Source: Epiperipatus broadwayi
Taxonomy: Eukaryota; Onychophora; Udeonychophora; Euonychophora; Peripatidae
Direction: 5' to 3'
DNA: 64,000 nucleotides
NCBI GenBank assembly: GCA_028023455.1
Contig: JAQFVV010000279.1
Coordinates: 1,052,001 to 1,116,000, forward strand
Shown here: positions 1 to 15,349 of the stretch, in pieces
Layout of the letters: the number at the start of each line of letters is the position of its first letter
How positions within the stretch are numbered: the first letter of the stretch is position 1
Program-made: the position numbers and the translations under genes
Notes under the pieces: generated by a model
Told to the model about the DNA's origin: nothing
Databases searched by the model: none
Seen by the model: the letters and a program-made list of their open reading frames with translations, nothing else

Positions 1-448
1 AACAGTCGGTCTTAAATGAATAGGGACAAAAATGTGCATGATATATCCATATTTAATATGGATAATTTTGTTTGTTTATTTGACAACATAGAAGTTGCAC
101 TTCGATAAAAGATATTTTAATCATATATTTCTAAAACGTCTTCAATGAAAGCATTCAGTAGATTACATTACTTTAAAATAGTTAGTTTGCATTGAGTCAA
201 TTTTATTCCACTAAAACTATTTTTGTTATACGCTTGACTGATTGCTTTCTAAATAGTTTATTATAGTTTTATTTTTAGAAGCTTTCTGTTACTTGAGGTT
301 ACATCAAATTTTTGTCACATCAGATTTCACCAATACATTTTAGTAAATAAAATAAACTTTTAAACGATTGAAAAAAAGAATTCTTATTTTCAAAATAAGA
401 ATTTTTATTTTCAAACAAATTGTGCTAACAGCAATTACATCAATGTTT
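1..448. other. AT-rich intergenic DNA
   Basis: No gene, RNA or mobile-element signature was seen. A short near-palindrome of AAAATAAGAATTTTTATTTT type lies around 386-416, just before the CA/TA array. Confidence 0.5.
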
Positions 449-576
<128 letters not shown>

Positions 577-684
577 CACTGGATAAAATTAATAGCTATC
601 TATGGTATATAAAAAGTATTTGAATTGCAGTAAATTACTAAATATGATGTAACTTTAAAACAATAGAGCAATTGTAATCACACA

Positions 685-930
685 TATGTATGTAGGTAGG
701 TAGACAAATAGATAAATAAATAGACAAATATTTGGGTAGCTCAATATAATTCGATGAATAGATAGAAGTAATAAGTAGATAGACAAATACACAAAAACAC
801 CGATGGATACATAGATTGATAAACAAATAGATTTATAAAAGGATATACTTGGAGATAAATAGACAGGAAGTGTGGTCGATTGATATTAGATAGACAGATT
901 GATAGACAGGTAAGTCATATTAATGGAAAA
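685..930. repeat. Degenerate GATA/GACA tetranucleotide repeat
   Basis: Imperfect runs of GTAG, GATA, AATA and GACA units (for example TAGGTAGGTAGACAAATAGA and GATAGACAGATTGATAGACA) show a decayed tetranucleotide satellite. The 62-residue minus-strand open frame over it (638-826) is a by-product of the repeat. Confidence 0.7.
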
Positions 931-1118
931 TTAATGTTTAGATAGGTTGATATACAGTTTATTGCTACATTAATTTTTTTTTTTTTAGTTTATGTATTTG
1001 TAAATGTCAGTGTTTAAAATTATGTACTGATCTAGCCCATTCATAAACAACATCAAGAATTAAATCAATAATTAGTTTTTAAACCAGTGCATTTTGTTCT
1101 TTAATATGTATGCTTGTT

Positions 1119-1223
1119 TTTTTTTTTTCATGTGTCCAAGCATAAGCTAGAATATGAACCCACGAGCCGGGGACAACTGCTTGTAAGGCGGCTGTTCTGA
1201 CCACAGGACCACCAATGCTTGAC
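1119..1223 (-). mobile_element. Short tRNA-derived SINE with poly-A tail and target duplication
   Basis: Read on the minus strand, this segment looks like a tRNA gene: an A-box-like stretch TGGTCCTGTGGTCAG near 1211-1197, an anticodon-arm-like CGCCTTACAAGCAG (anticodon would read TAC, as in tRNA-Val), and a B-box-like GGGTTCATATTC near 1161-1150. It then runs into a poly-A tail (T-run on the plus strand, about 1117-1128). Near-identical ATATGT(AT)GCTTGTTTTT sequences flank it at about 1104-1121 and 1224-1238, as expected for a target-site duplication made by L1-type reverse transcription. It is much more GC-rich than its surroundings. A true tRNA gene is unlikely because the anticodon stem is mismatched and no clean acceptor stem is seen. 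The parent tRNA assignment is tentative. Confidence 0.7.
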
Positions 1224-1239
1224 ATATGTGCTTGTTTTT

Positions 1240-1551
1240 GTAATCAATATATGCTTTCAAATCATGTGTAAGATAAACATTTTCTTAATTATTTTTTCTA
1301 TTTCTGACTTAAAATTAGCATCTGTTTTATAAGTCATAAAAGGAATGACAATTGTAATTTGCAACAAACGAGAATTTTAAAAGAAAACTATAAAAGTTAG
1401 CAATCACCATGTTGAATGATTGTATAAAGGATTATGACAGTATATTTTACAGATATAATATTTTAACTGTCAGTCTATTTAGTATATTGATTCTAATGTC
1501 AAATATAGACAATTTCTTCAACAAGTTTTAAATTTTAAAGTATCTCTATCG

Positions 1552-1552
<1 letters not shown>
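1240..1552. other. AT-rich intergenic DNA
   Basis: Nothing recognisable in this interval: no open frame, repeat or RNA-like structure. Confidence 0.5.
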
Positions 1553-1601
<49 letters not shown>

Positions 1602-1604
1602 ATA

Positions 1605-1649
<45 letters not shown>
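1553..1649. repeat. Two-block (TA)n array
   Basis: Two TA runs are separated by a short CGATATATTCATA spacer. It is one of about a dozen TA arrays in the window. Confidence 0.95.
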
Positions 1650-1651
<2 letters not shown>

Positions 1652-3494
1652 AAATAAATAATTTAATAATGAAGGCTTAAACAAAAATTTATACAAAATC
1701 TCATTAGAAAAATATTCAAGTATTCATTTTAACATCTAGATTATAACAAAAACTGTCTCCACTAAAATACCACTTAATGACATAGAAGTATAAAAAATGA
1801 TAAAAAAGAGTAATAATTAGGAAAATTGAACAAGAACAAATGATTGATGAAAAAATAAATCTATAAATTTTCTATTAAACATTTTACTTATAATATACTT
1901 TAAACGAATATAGGTAAAGTTAATAACAATTTTCACAAATAACAAAGAATAGCTTAATGCTTTCAGAATATGTTTACTTCATATTCATAGCCATTATATG
2001 TGTTAAACATAATGAATGCAAATTTATGCAAATCATTATCCTTCCAGACATTCCTTCCAATGATTTATTATCCATTACAAACTTTTAATGTTTAGAATAA
2101 TTGAAATATTAAATCTTAAATTTTATTTTCTCTGTGATTTTTTTAATCAATTTTCTCTAAAGGCTTAGCTATTTTAATGAAAATATTCCTTAGAAATATT
2201 ATTGCCATTATCAGTGTACTTTATTGATATCCTGTAATAAGTTTACATATTTAATCATGTATCAATATTTTGACTGTAGTTCTAATTATGAAAGGTTTAA
2301 TTTATTTATTATTTTAATTCTTTTGCAAGTTGTCAATTTCTTTTGTTCATAGTTATTGGATATGGTAGTCGACATTAAATTTAAGATTAACCCATTATCT
2401 CTTATCAGAAATAATAAATTTGAGTTCATTTGATAGCTATATTCATTTACTATTGATATAAACTGTGAATATTTACATTATATTTCTAAAAATATTTTAA
2501 AAATTGAAATCATAATCACAACAAAAAGGCTTATTATGTTACTATTTCATAAAAATGTTAATTATTTGTCATGTTTTTAAAAAAATCTGAATGAATATTT
2601 ATTTATTTCTCCTATATCTAATGAATTATACTTTATAAGTTTAAATTTTTTTATTTAAAAATATATATTTCCAAAGGTAAATTTATAAATAACTTCAGAG
2701 GATGTTTGCATTCATTCAAAATGAATTATTAATAATTTATGTTATTGATTTGTAATAAACATAGTATAAATTATTGTAAAAAGTATTTAGAATTGTAATA
2801 AAATATAAAATAAACAGGTTTTTTTTTTTGTTATTCAAACTATTTTCTCTAAACAATGATGTAAAAATGGTGACTTCAGAAAATTGTCAAACTATAAAAG
2901 AGCCACTTGTTAAGAACCCACATTGTTATTTTGATGATATTTTTATTTTCTTGCCATTTACATATTTTTTTTCAAACTAAAATTTTATATTATAATGTAT
3001 ATAAAAATATACATAATTCCATATAATGCTTGATAAATTTCTCAATAGAAGGCTAATTTCTGAAAAAAATACAAGAAAAATTGGACCAACAATTGAGAGA
3101 ATTTAAGCTAGAGTACAAAATAGTCAATTTATGTAAGTAATTATTGATTTTATGTTAATTAAAATATTAAATAATGCTTTGTATTTTTTATAATTTTTTA
3201 TTCTCCACCTTTAAAAGTATTGATTATACCAATGACCACAGTGATCTTATCTTTCTACTTGTAAATTTAGATATGGGTGTATTAAGATATGAGTATGCAT
3301 AGTTAATTACTTTTATTATGATGTCACCTTCAACAGAATATCAACAAAATATTTTTTTCTATATTATAAAATAAATGTAGTAATTTTAATTATAACAAGT
3401 AATAAACACATCAGCTATATAAAATTATAGAAGAAAAACAACTATTTTTATTATATAAAATTATAAATCCAATTATGATGGGTTGCATATATAA
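1650..3494. other. AT-rich intergenic DNA without recognised features
   Basis: Stop codons are dense in all frames. No zinc-finger, reverse transcriptase or transposase motif was seen, and no tRNA-like arm. Only short homopolymer runs stand out. Confidence 0.5.
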
Positions 3495-3992
3495 AAGATA
3501 TATTTTGCAGTTTCATCCATGCTAAAATATTTAAATATTGATATATCGACATTTCAACTTGATCACACAAGTCATCTTCTGGGTGATAAAAAAATAGAAA
3601 GATGGTTTAGAAGCACTGCAATCACTGATTTGAAAAAATGTTAAAGTTCTACCATAGCAAAAATGTTAAATTAAAAATGTTTTTTTTTAATGTTTTCAAA
3701 TAGGAGCTAGTATTCTCATAGCAATAAGTGATTTTATCAATAAGCGAGATGATACATGCAAAATTCATCCTATTTGGAAAGATTAAAAAAAAAAAACATT
3801 CTTAATTTAACATTTTTGCTATTGGTGGAACTTTAATGGGTTTTTTTTTTTTCAAATCAGTGATTGTAGCCTCTCTACAACTGTATTCCTACCTTTTATC
3901 ACCCAGTAGATAACATGTGTAATCAAGTCAAAATGTCAGTATATCAATATTTATTTATTTTACCACAGATGAACCCACAAAATATGTTATAA
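3495..3992. mobile_element. Foldback (long inverted repeat) non-autonomous element
   Basis: The left half (about 3499-3710) and right half (about 3775-3990) are imperfect reverse complements of each other, so the whole ~500 bp could fold into one stem. Termini are of the type ATATTTTGCAGTTTCATCC (left) against GGTTCATCTGTGGTA read on the minus strand (right). Inner arms repeat CAATCACTGATTTGAAAAAA, AAAATGTTAAATTAA and TTTCAAATAGGA in opposite orientation. No transposase is encoded, so it must be mobilised in trans if at all. A 124-bp relative with matching end sequence lies at 62,968-63,091. The family could be a foldback MITE or a rearranged pair of a smaller unit; the exact target duplication is not resolved. 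Confidence 0.7.
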
Positions 3993-4410
3993 CTAGATGC
4001 TGACCATATTACAGCAGAGATAGACTAAACATTTTAACATTTATCTTATATTAAGGCAACTTTTTATAACTGATGTTCATCCCCAGGTCTATGAGAAACT
4101 GAAAACTGATTTATCCTCCATTGACATTATAAATCAAACAACAATTAAATAATCACCTTTGAGTACTTTTTTTACTTTTTTTCACTTCAGTATACAAACA
4201 CTACACAATCAAATTATTTCAGGATAAGATCAGGGACACATAATTTCCTCTGTTTATATATGGAATGAAACATCAATAAGAAACACTAACTACCATAAGA
4301 TTATATTAATTGAATAAGGACTATAGTTATTTTATTTATCTGTAAGAATATTTACAAAATGAACATTAATTCATGATTCAATATTGTGCTATTAATCTAC
4401 ATCTAAATGA

Positions 4411-5469
4411 AAAAATAACATAAATTCTACTTCCTGTTGTGAGTGGGAGTATTTCACAATTTACTGGCTCCACAAGGATGGGAGGATTCACATATTCAAG
4501 ATGGGTGTTGGTGAGAAGATAAATGATAAAACATAAGTGACCACTTGTTTTAAACTTTTACTCCTTTTCATGAAACTTTAAATCAGTTTTAAACCAAAAT
4601 AACTCAGTTTTCCAATAGTTTTATTGTATGCAAATGGACACCATTAATCAAGCAAAAGCTAATATAAGTAACCACTAAATACAAACCATTAGATTTTATA
4701 ATTGGAACCCTAATTAAGCATCAAAATTAAAACTCAACTTGGATTAGAACTCAATAGGATACGTAAAGCAGAATCATACATGAGGGCCTAGTGGGACCAT
4801 GAATCTAATCATTGGTTTTGTCTGAATTCTTGGTCTCAAGGGTAGAGATGATGGCCATGGAGGATTTGTTTCAGCAGGATCTATCAGCAATTATCACCAC
4901 ACACTGGTATAAAAAGATCTGGAAATGTTCTCATTGCCCTCTCTGATTTGGTTGGTATTCCAGACATGCTGAACCTTTGTCACACCCAGATTAATTATAA
5001 CCCACTTACAGCAAGGGACAAATCCACTTATCCTTGTTCAATTAGTGTGTCTAGGTTCTCACTGAACTGAGTTCTGTCTTGTAATTCATGGATGGGTCTG
5101 GGGGAGCTTCTTGGAGACTTGCCAGGTGGGCTGAGAGCTGGTTATTCCACATGAGCTCTCCTCAAATGGATGTAGCATCCCCTTGATTGAATACCATTTG
5201 ATCTGTGATATTTCATATCCTTTTTTCCTCTTTTTGGGTTTTTTCTTGATGTTTGTACATGGAATGCATTTTTTATATACCTGTAATACCTAATATATTG
5301 TATAAGGCAGTTCTGTTACTTTGAACCACCACCCAGTTTTAGAATATCAATGTAACATTGTAGCCTCTATGGCTCACTGCTGCAAGTGACAGAATGTGGT
5401 CCCTGCAAAGGTGGATCATACTTTAGTGACTTAATAAAGTTGCTTTGAGAAAAAAAAATAACATAAATT
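4411..5469 (+). mobile_element. Polyadenylated retrocopy with 16-bp target-site duplication
   Basis: The insert begins at about 4427 and ends in AATAAA (5433-5438), then a short poly-A run from about 5450. The 16-bp sequence AAAAATAACATAAATT occurs at 4411-4426 and again at 5454-5469, exactly bracketing it, which is the hallmark of LINE-machinery retroposition; the A-rich target start also fits an L1-type endonuclease site. The 3' half (4730-5440) is much richer in G and C than its surroundings. No long open frame survives. It could be a 5'-truncated LINE 3' end or a processed copy of a host mRNA's 3' region; I do not recognise the source. The first ~100 bp can be read in two short frames, neither convincing. 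Confidence 0.75.
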
Positions 5470-7457
5470 TTCATATTTTTAACTTATAAAAGAATACCTG
5501 ACATTAATTATACCTTGTGATTAATCTTACAATATTGGTGTCATAATCACATTACACATAATTTAGAAGTAAAGTTTTATACAAAATTTCTTCAACATGA
5601 ATGTAATGTGTTTATAGTATTTCAAAATGTATCAATAATCATTTTAAATAATCATCATTTTTGACATGCCCATAGTGTATAATATAACTAAAATATATTA
5701 TAGTTGGAATACTTCACAAATAGATTTAGCTAATAGAGTTACAAAAAAGTGATAAGATCATATCACTAAACAATTCATTGCAAATATATTAATGTGCCTA
5801 CATAATAAAATTCAAGTTATAAATTCTTAGGTATAATAAGAGCAATATAAAATAATACTTTAAATGTCTTCATGGAGATTCATGCAAGAGTGTACAGTTA
5901 ATAGTATGTAACATATAACTTTATCATTAACACATTAATACAATATTTATTGTTTAAATGTATAACTAAATCTCATGGTTTAGGGTTTAAATATGTGCCT
6001 ATTGAAACCATGTAAAGAAATTAAAATCATATATTATCATATTTTTTTTATATCACATTAATGGGCATGGCCGAACATAAATGTATTTTCCGACTATACA
6101 TAACACCAATTATATCATAATTTACATTGATAAACAATTTAATGTATATGTATTGATTTCAATTACTTAAACTTAGTGTGAAGTTAATCAACAATATCTA
6201 TTTTTTTTTTTATACATGGCCTTGGCTTTGAAATATAAATTATTATTGTTAACATGAATTTTTATTATTTAACACAGTCTTTCTCTTTGCCTTTATCACA
6301 TTTAAATAAGGTGAGATTATTTGCAGTTATAATTATTCAATAACTTTTTCCCAAAATAAACTCATTCATTTATTTCAAAAGCAAACACTTTACAAATAGA
6401 AATTTGCTTTTTACAATATATGTGCACACATATGCGCATTCACATTCTCTTGTTAAATAAAATTTGTTTTTGGTAATTAAAAAATAATGATATCCTATGT
6501 ACATATATATATAAAGCTTACTTGAACTTTATCATTGAATCTTTTTATATTTAAATTACTATTAGTAACTGTTTAAAAATAAAATGTTTCACAAAAACGT
6601 TCATAACATTAAATAACAAATCATTTAAAAGACATAACATATAAACTACAGGAAAAACATATTGCCTTTTTCTTATATTATTATTGGTCTCTTCAATCAC
6701 AATTTTAAATCCCTTACCTCTCCTTGCAAATACGTAAGGATATTGCAACACATTTTAATCATAATAAAATCAAACCTAACATAATTCATATTAAAGGAGA
6801 AGTTATTATGTCTAATAGAAAATATTAGTATATAAAAATAAACCCTTTGTCGTTTTATAAAAACTAAATGAAGTTCATGATAAAATAAATTTACATTTAA
6901 GTTTCTCTTACTAAATGTATAAATGACAGTTTTATTTTTGAATGTCTATGTAAGAGTGATATATATATATATATGGTTTACCAGGCAATGTGTTAGTACT
7001 CTATGAATTGGCTCTGACTTCACATTATTGAATGTGTAGTGGAACATTTTATTATTCTCTTGCAAGGAAAGGCAATTACTAAAAAATCATAGATGAATAC
7101 ATTATAGTTAGTCCTTGTAGTTTGGGGGAAATTTATGATAAACGAGCATGGGAGATAGTATATGAGAGAGAAAGATCACATGGGTTTTATTTACTCATTT
7201 AATGCTAGATTAGCATCAATTTTTTATGGCATTTTACAAAATTCCTTCTCAAACTATCTCTGAATAACTAATGCAGTTTAGTTATATCTTAACAAGTATA
7301 AAGAATACCTGAGATCAAAATAATTATACTTATCTTCCAAAAAGCATGTATACCAAGAACAATTAAATAAGAATATATCCAATCAAAATTATTTAATTAA
7401 AAAAACTTTGACCTTGAGCTTATAATAATTATTTGTGTTTTAGAAATTTATTTAATC
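5470..7457. other. AT-rich intergenic DNA
   Basis: No gene found. Short (AT)n runs occur near 6505 and 6959-6975. The 66-codon minus-strand frame at 6551-6751 has no recognisable motif and is of the length expected by chance in such composition. Confidence 0.5.
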
Positions 7458-7852
7458 AAACGCTCATTGCTAAGGTTTACAGCCTTGTTAAAACTATTAC
7501 TGAAATAATAGTGAGCGTTTAATAAAATTTATAATTACAACTTTAAATTATCGTAATATATTTCTTACTATAAGATATTTTCATTAACTCGTAGTAAATC
7601 ATAAGATTTCGCGAGTATTAATGTATTATAAGAATTGTGGACTTAATTAGTGAAGTATTTAATAGCTTCACACTCTTAGATCAAAACACTTCTGCTTCAC
7701 CTATTTATATATAAAAGTAGGTTGAAGTAAAGAAGGGATTCTCTCTTTTCTTCATAGCGTAAGCATGTGTTTTAAAGACCTACAGAGGTCCCTAGTGACG
7801 ATTTTTTCAGACGCTCATTGCTAAGGTTTACAGCCTTGTTAAAACTATTACT
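7458..7852. repeat. LTR-like segment bounded by 42-bp direct repeats
   Basis: An identical 42-bp sequence (starting ACGCTCATTGCTAAGG, ending AAAACTATTACT) occurs at 7460-7501 and 7811-7852. The first copy is also the left arm of a small hairpin closed by TGAGCGTTT at 7512-7520. Between the copies lies a promoter-like ATTTATATATAAAAG (about 7702-7716) followed by a pyrimidine-rich CTCTCTTTTCTTC. This arrangement suggests a solo LTR or a locally duplicated retroelement terminus. No coding sequence or primer-binding site identifies the family, so the label is an inference. Confidence 0.5.
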
Positions 7853-7952
7853 CAAATTATTTAAATAAATCCTGAATTTAATCTTCATTATTTCAATCAG
7901 TTTATCACACAAACATATATATATATAACAGTCAGGGTGATGATAGTTGAAG

Positions 7953-8030
7953 TCTTACATATCTGCCATACATGGGCGCAACCAGGCTATACGAACCTGG
8001 AAAATTTATATAGTAGGCAGATACTTAAGA
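7953..8030. repeat. Nested hairpin of about 78 bp
   Basis: The outer arms at 7953-7967 and 8016-8030 pair with a single mismatch (TCTTACATATCTGCC with GGCAGATACTTAAGA). Inside them CCAGG (7982-7986) pairs with CCTGG (7996-8000). The interior is GC-richer than the flanks. It may be a miniature element or a structured RNA; no family was recognised. Confidence 0.5.
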
Positions 8031-9832
<1,802 letters not shown>

Positions 9833-10729
9833 TTCCAATCAAGTTATCTAACTTAACCATTTTGTACTATGCTATTTTGACATTTTTTGTCTCATACATC
9901 AACATAAAATACATAATAAAATGATTATTACTTATCAGAAAATAATAAATTTGACTTCATTTGTTAGATATTTTTTATTTACTACTGAAATAAATTTTAA
10001 ATGTTCACATTTTGTTTTTGTAAACATTAAAAAATGAGATCTAATCAATACAAGGACATTATACATCATTGTTTTTAGAAATATTATTTCAGTTTATAAA
10101 GTCAATGAAATCTTCTTTGTTTCTGAATATTTTTAAAAACTTGTATGAAAAATTATCTATTTCTCTAATATCTAACACATTATGTTTTAAAAGTTTAAAT
10201 TATTTAAATATTTATTTCAAAATTATGGTTATTTTTCAGCATAAATATAAGTAGGTTGTTTACATCATAACAAGTCTCCAAATTTCCTTCAGACCATATT
10301 TACATTAGTTGCAATATAACATTATATTTTTGAAAATAAAATATTTCAAGATAAAATAAGTTATTAATAATTTATATTTCTTGATATCTAATAAATATAG
10401 TGTAAATTATTTTTTAAAAAATCTAAAACCATAATAAATTCATGAATAAGCATGGTTTTGCATCATTGGAAATTTCAGTGTTGTAAAACACCAAACAATT
10501 TACAACCTTGGCAACACACAATGACTGAACATGTCAGGGCAGGCTAACATCTATTTTAAGAGTGGGGATTTTGAATTTTGCGCCTTTTAATATGAAATTT
10601 TTTCCAAAAAATTTTATCATAATAAAGGATACCATTTTATACATATTTTATTGTATAATACTTACAGAAAAATTTGCCAGGGGGAAAATTGGCCAAAATA
10701 CATTTCTATGTTTTGAAATATAAGTGGGT

Positions 10730-11085
10730 TAAAGTGCCATGTGGGACTGAACCAAGTTTAGATACATCATATATCAATGGCTTTAGTAATAATAAAATTG
10801 CCAAAGCTTTAATAGAAATAAACAAAATTACAAAGAAATCAAGTCATATGTCATATCACTGAGGAAGCCAGTAGCAGAATCTGTTCTGAGGTTGGGGATA
10901 TAGAGAAAATATTTGCAAACTCATTACATAACATTCGTAATACTAGTTTGTTAAATAAGATTGTGTGATGTTATGACTTGATTTCTTTGTAATTTTATTA
11001 TTTGTTATTAAGGCTTTGACAGTTTTATATTTCTAAAGTTATTACATAATACATGGCATATATGAACTTGGTGCAGTTCCATATT
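10730..11085. mobile_element. Foldback element containing family A core
   Basis: The left arm (about 10,734-10,856) and right arm (about 10,968-11,083) are imperfect reverse complements: ACAAAGAAATCAAGTCATA in the left arm pairs with TATGACTTGATTTCTTTGT in the right, and the outer ACTGAACCAAG pairs with CTTGGTGCAGT. The loop (10,857-10,967) holds a second copy of family A beginning CACTGAGGAAGCCAGTAGCA. It is non-coding and probably a non-autonomous foldback element. The 62-codon frame at 10,674-10,862 overlaps the left arm and is not supported as a gene. Confidence 0.65.
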
Positions 11086-11094
11086 GTGTGTGGT

Positions 11095-11360
11095 AGACAT
11101 ATAGATGTCTGAAAATTTCAGGCTTTCTACTTAATAGTTACCATTTAGATAAAGTGCTGAGCCTGGTCTGGTATTTTAAATCTAATCCTTGAATATGCTA
11201 GCACCTCATTGAGGAAGCGAGTAGCAAAAACTGGTCTGGGGTTGGGGATATTCTGAAATGCTTGTTAATAGCTATTCACATGTTCATCATATAACATTTG
11301 TAATAAAATTTGATAAAGTAGGTCATGTGACATATGAGTTGATTTCTTTGTAGTATATAT
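11095..11360 (+). repeat. Dispersed repeat family A, direct copy
   Basis: This is the third copy of the family seen at 9640-9832 (minus) and 10,857-11,005 (plus), offset ~347 bp from the second. It includes CATTGAGGAAGCGAGTAGCA, GGGGTTGGGGATATT and a terminal GAGTTGATTTCTTTGTAG. Divergence from the other copies suggests it is old. Confidence 0.65.
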
Positions 11361-12399
11361 ATAATTAATAAAATGACACAATTTGTGTAACTTGCTTTTA
11401 AGCTTGTATTAAAATGTTCACTAGCACGAACTTACCACTAGCTCCAATCAAGCTTTAATTTATGGTATTTTATATCTAATCTCTGGAGTTTTAGCTTTTC
11501 ACTAGATGCACCATAAGCTTGAACCCAATTGGTCTGGGGATAAGGACCTACCGATAGTCATTTTGTTTTAAACTATGTATTACTTTTGATTACTTCACAA
11601 TGTTTCGATGAAATATCATCTGCCATTATCATGGCTAACTTTTCAAAGAAAAAAAAAACATTAGATTTCAAATATTAATGAGATTGAGGGGAGGTAAAGA
11701 ATAAGAATGAGTGTGATATAATTCAGGATTTTGAACATGTGTATTAACAAAATACTTATTTTCTTCAGTTTCATTAATTAATTGATTTCATGTTTGTATT
11801 AGAAGAAAAAATAAGTGGTCTCCATAAGTCTAGAATACATTCTGCTTTATCAAAAAAATAATTTTATGTTCATTAATTCTGACATTCATTCATCTATTAG
11901 ACTGACTTGCATAACTTTCAATTACTGTAAATGTGGAATTTCATAACCCCCCTGTTATTCCAAAAATACTTTATCTGTAAGATTATGAAAGAATTCAGTA
12001 ATATTTTTGATAGTGGCGAGCATAGTTTTTATGTTAAAATTATTTTTTTGTTCTACTGATTTTATCAGTAATTTTTTAAATATATGTTAAAAACACTACT
12101 ATATCTTGTATTGGTGAGAAAGTATTTATTTACTATTAACACTCGCAAAACATATGCACAATTAGCATGAAAGGCTGATATTTGACTGTAATACAATTGT
12201 TTACATACGCTATATAAAATAAATGCTTATATAACTAGTTGATTTATTTGGCTCTTTTTCTTCTTTTACATATCAATACTAAGTAAGACCTTAAATATGA
12301 TGTTTTATTTGTTCATTCTATTTTTTCAGTAAGATGATCTTTATCTGACAAACTGCAAGTTCTCATCAAATGATTTTTGCTACAAAAATATTAGCGCAT
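11361..12399. other. AT-rich intergenic DNA
   Basis: No feature recognised. It separates the family A repeats from the Penelope-like remnant. Confidence 0.45.
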
Positions 12400-13745
12400 G
12401 ATGTTGATGAGAATTAAAATTAAGATATCTATATAGATGGAGTTTCTGCAAACTAATATTGGTAAACATTCATTACATTTTCTTGGAATCAAAACATCTA
12501 GATAAAATATTTGTTAGTTTCAACTTCCATAGGGAACTTAATACTATGATGCCAAACATTAAGAAAAACAAGAAAAATATTTACAAATCTTCAGTATGAT
12601 GAAGTAACAAATGTATCATCCACATATCTGAGCCAAATAGAAGTTTTCTTAGTTGCTGCATTTAATAATTGACTTCCAACATTATTCATGAAGAGATCAC
12701 AAATTACAAGTGATAATGGAGATTGTACAAAACGTTCTTTAATTTAAACAGGCAAAACTCTCCATACAGTACTGTTTATATTTTTTAAAAATCATAAATA
12801 AAAAATGTATTTTCAAGACAGTAATTTGCTAATGGAATAATAAAATCAGGAAAATTATTGCATTGAGCCATTATAGATAAGGTTTCTTCCACAGGAATAC
12901 TAGTAAATATATAAGAAACAACAAAACTAACCAATATATTACTTTTAGTTAGTTTTGAGTTTTTAATTATACAATAAAAATGACTTGATTGTTTAATTCT
13001 GGATGGATTATTATCTGTCAATGGTTGTAAGAAATGGTCTAAATATCTAGCCAAAACAAGTGTAGGATAACCTACAGGAGACCCAATGGTATTTCACATT
13101 TATGAATTTTAGGCAAACCATAAAATTTAGGAAATAATGAAGCTCCTTCTTTTGACAAAATATTCATTTTCATATTCTCACATATAATGGAACATGTTAT
13201 AAGACATTTTGTCATTGTTTCTAAATATTACAGAGATTCTTTAACCTTCTTTTTGTAAGTACTATCATTTATTAAATTTAAAATTTTCCTGTTATATTCT
13301 AAATGATTAAGCACAGCAGTCTACTTATTTTATTTTCTGAAAAGTTACAATAGAATTATCTTTTTTTAAAATAAGAAGTGTAACAAAATTCCTTGTGATA
13401 AATTACATTTTAGTGGTTTCATGTTCTTTAAAACATCACAAACCTCAAATCTACCAAGATCAGCATTGTGTAAGTCTATATTTTTTTAATGAAGTCTTTA
13501 TATTACATATAATATTTTCAACTGAAATACGTTTAGGAGCCACCACATAATTAAAACCTTTCTGCCAATAGGGAAATTTTATGTGAAGAAAGTTGATGAT
13601 TAGATAAATTTGTACATGTAAGTCAATCAAAGTATATTTAGTAAATTGTTTTTCTTTGTTAATAATAATACCAGTTTTTATTGTTTAAAAGTTTTAAATT
13701 CTGAATCTTTCATAGACCAGGAATAAACAATATTATCAAAATTAG
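12400..13745 (-). pseudogene. Decayed Penelope-like element reverse transcriptase
   Basis: Translating the minus strand in pieces gives characteristic Penelope-type RT blocks in the right order: LSSHKISLLAERFNYVV near 13,600-13,550, a KKDNSIVTF block near 13,360, FYGLPKIHK near 13,110, the longest surviving frame 12,785-13,054 (YLDHFLQPLTDN, then FTSIPVEETLSIM, the motif-A region, and a CLENTFFIYDF block), then SPLSLVICDLFMNN near 12,715 and the catalytic motif WLRYVDDTFV near 12,640-12,610, followed by a KFPMEVET-like block near 12,530. In intact elements these belong to one RT used for target-primed retrotransposition; a GIY-YIG endonuclease normally follows, and none is seen here. Stops and frameshifts interrupt every block, the motif-A Asp reads Val (SFVVSYIF), and a 32-bp segment bounded by AAACAG/CTGTTT interrupts the region before the SPLS block. 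It cannot make protein. Confidence 0.85.
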
Positions 13746-15344
<1,599 letters not shown>

Positions 15345-15349
15345 AATTA

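Noticed and set aside
1130-1220. Functional tRNA-Val gene on the minus strand
   Set aside because: The anticodon stem is mismatched, the acceptor stem is not evident, and the poly-A tail plus target duplication show a retroposon.
3540-3600. Possible hammerhead ribozyme (GATGACTTG...CAAGT...GAAA pattern, minus strand; also at 63,010-63,040)
   Set aside because: A stem II-like hairpin and GAAA(C) are present, but the required CUGAUGA core is missing in both copies, so self-cleavage is not supported.
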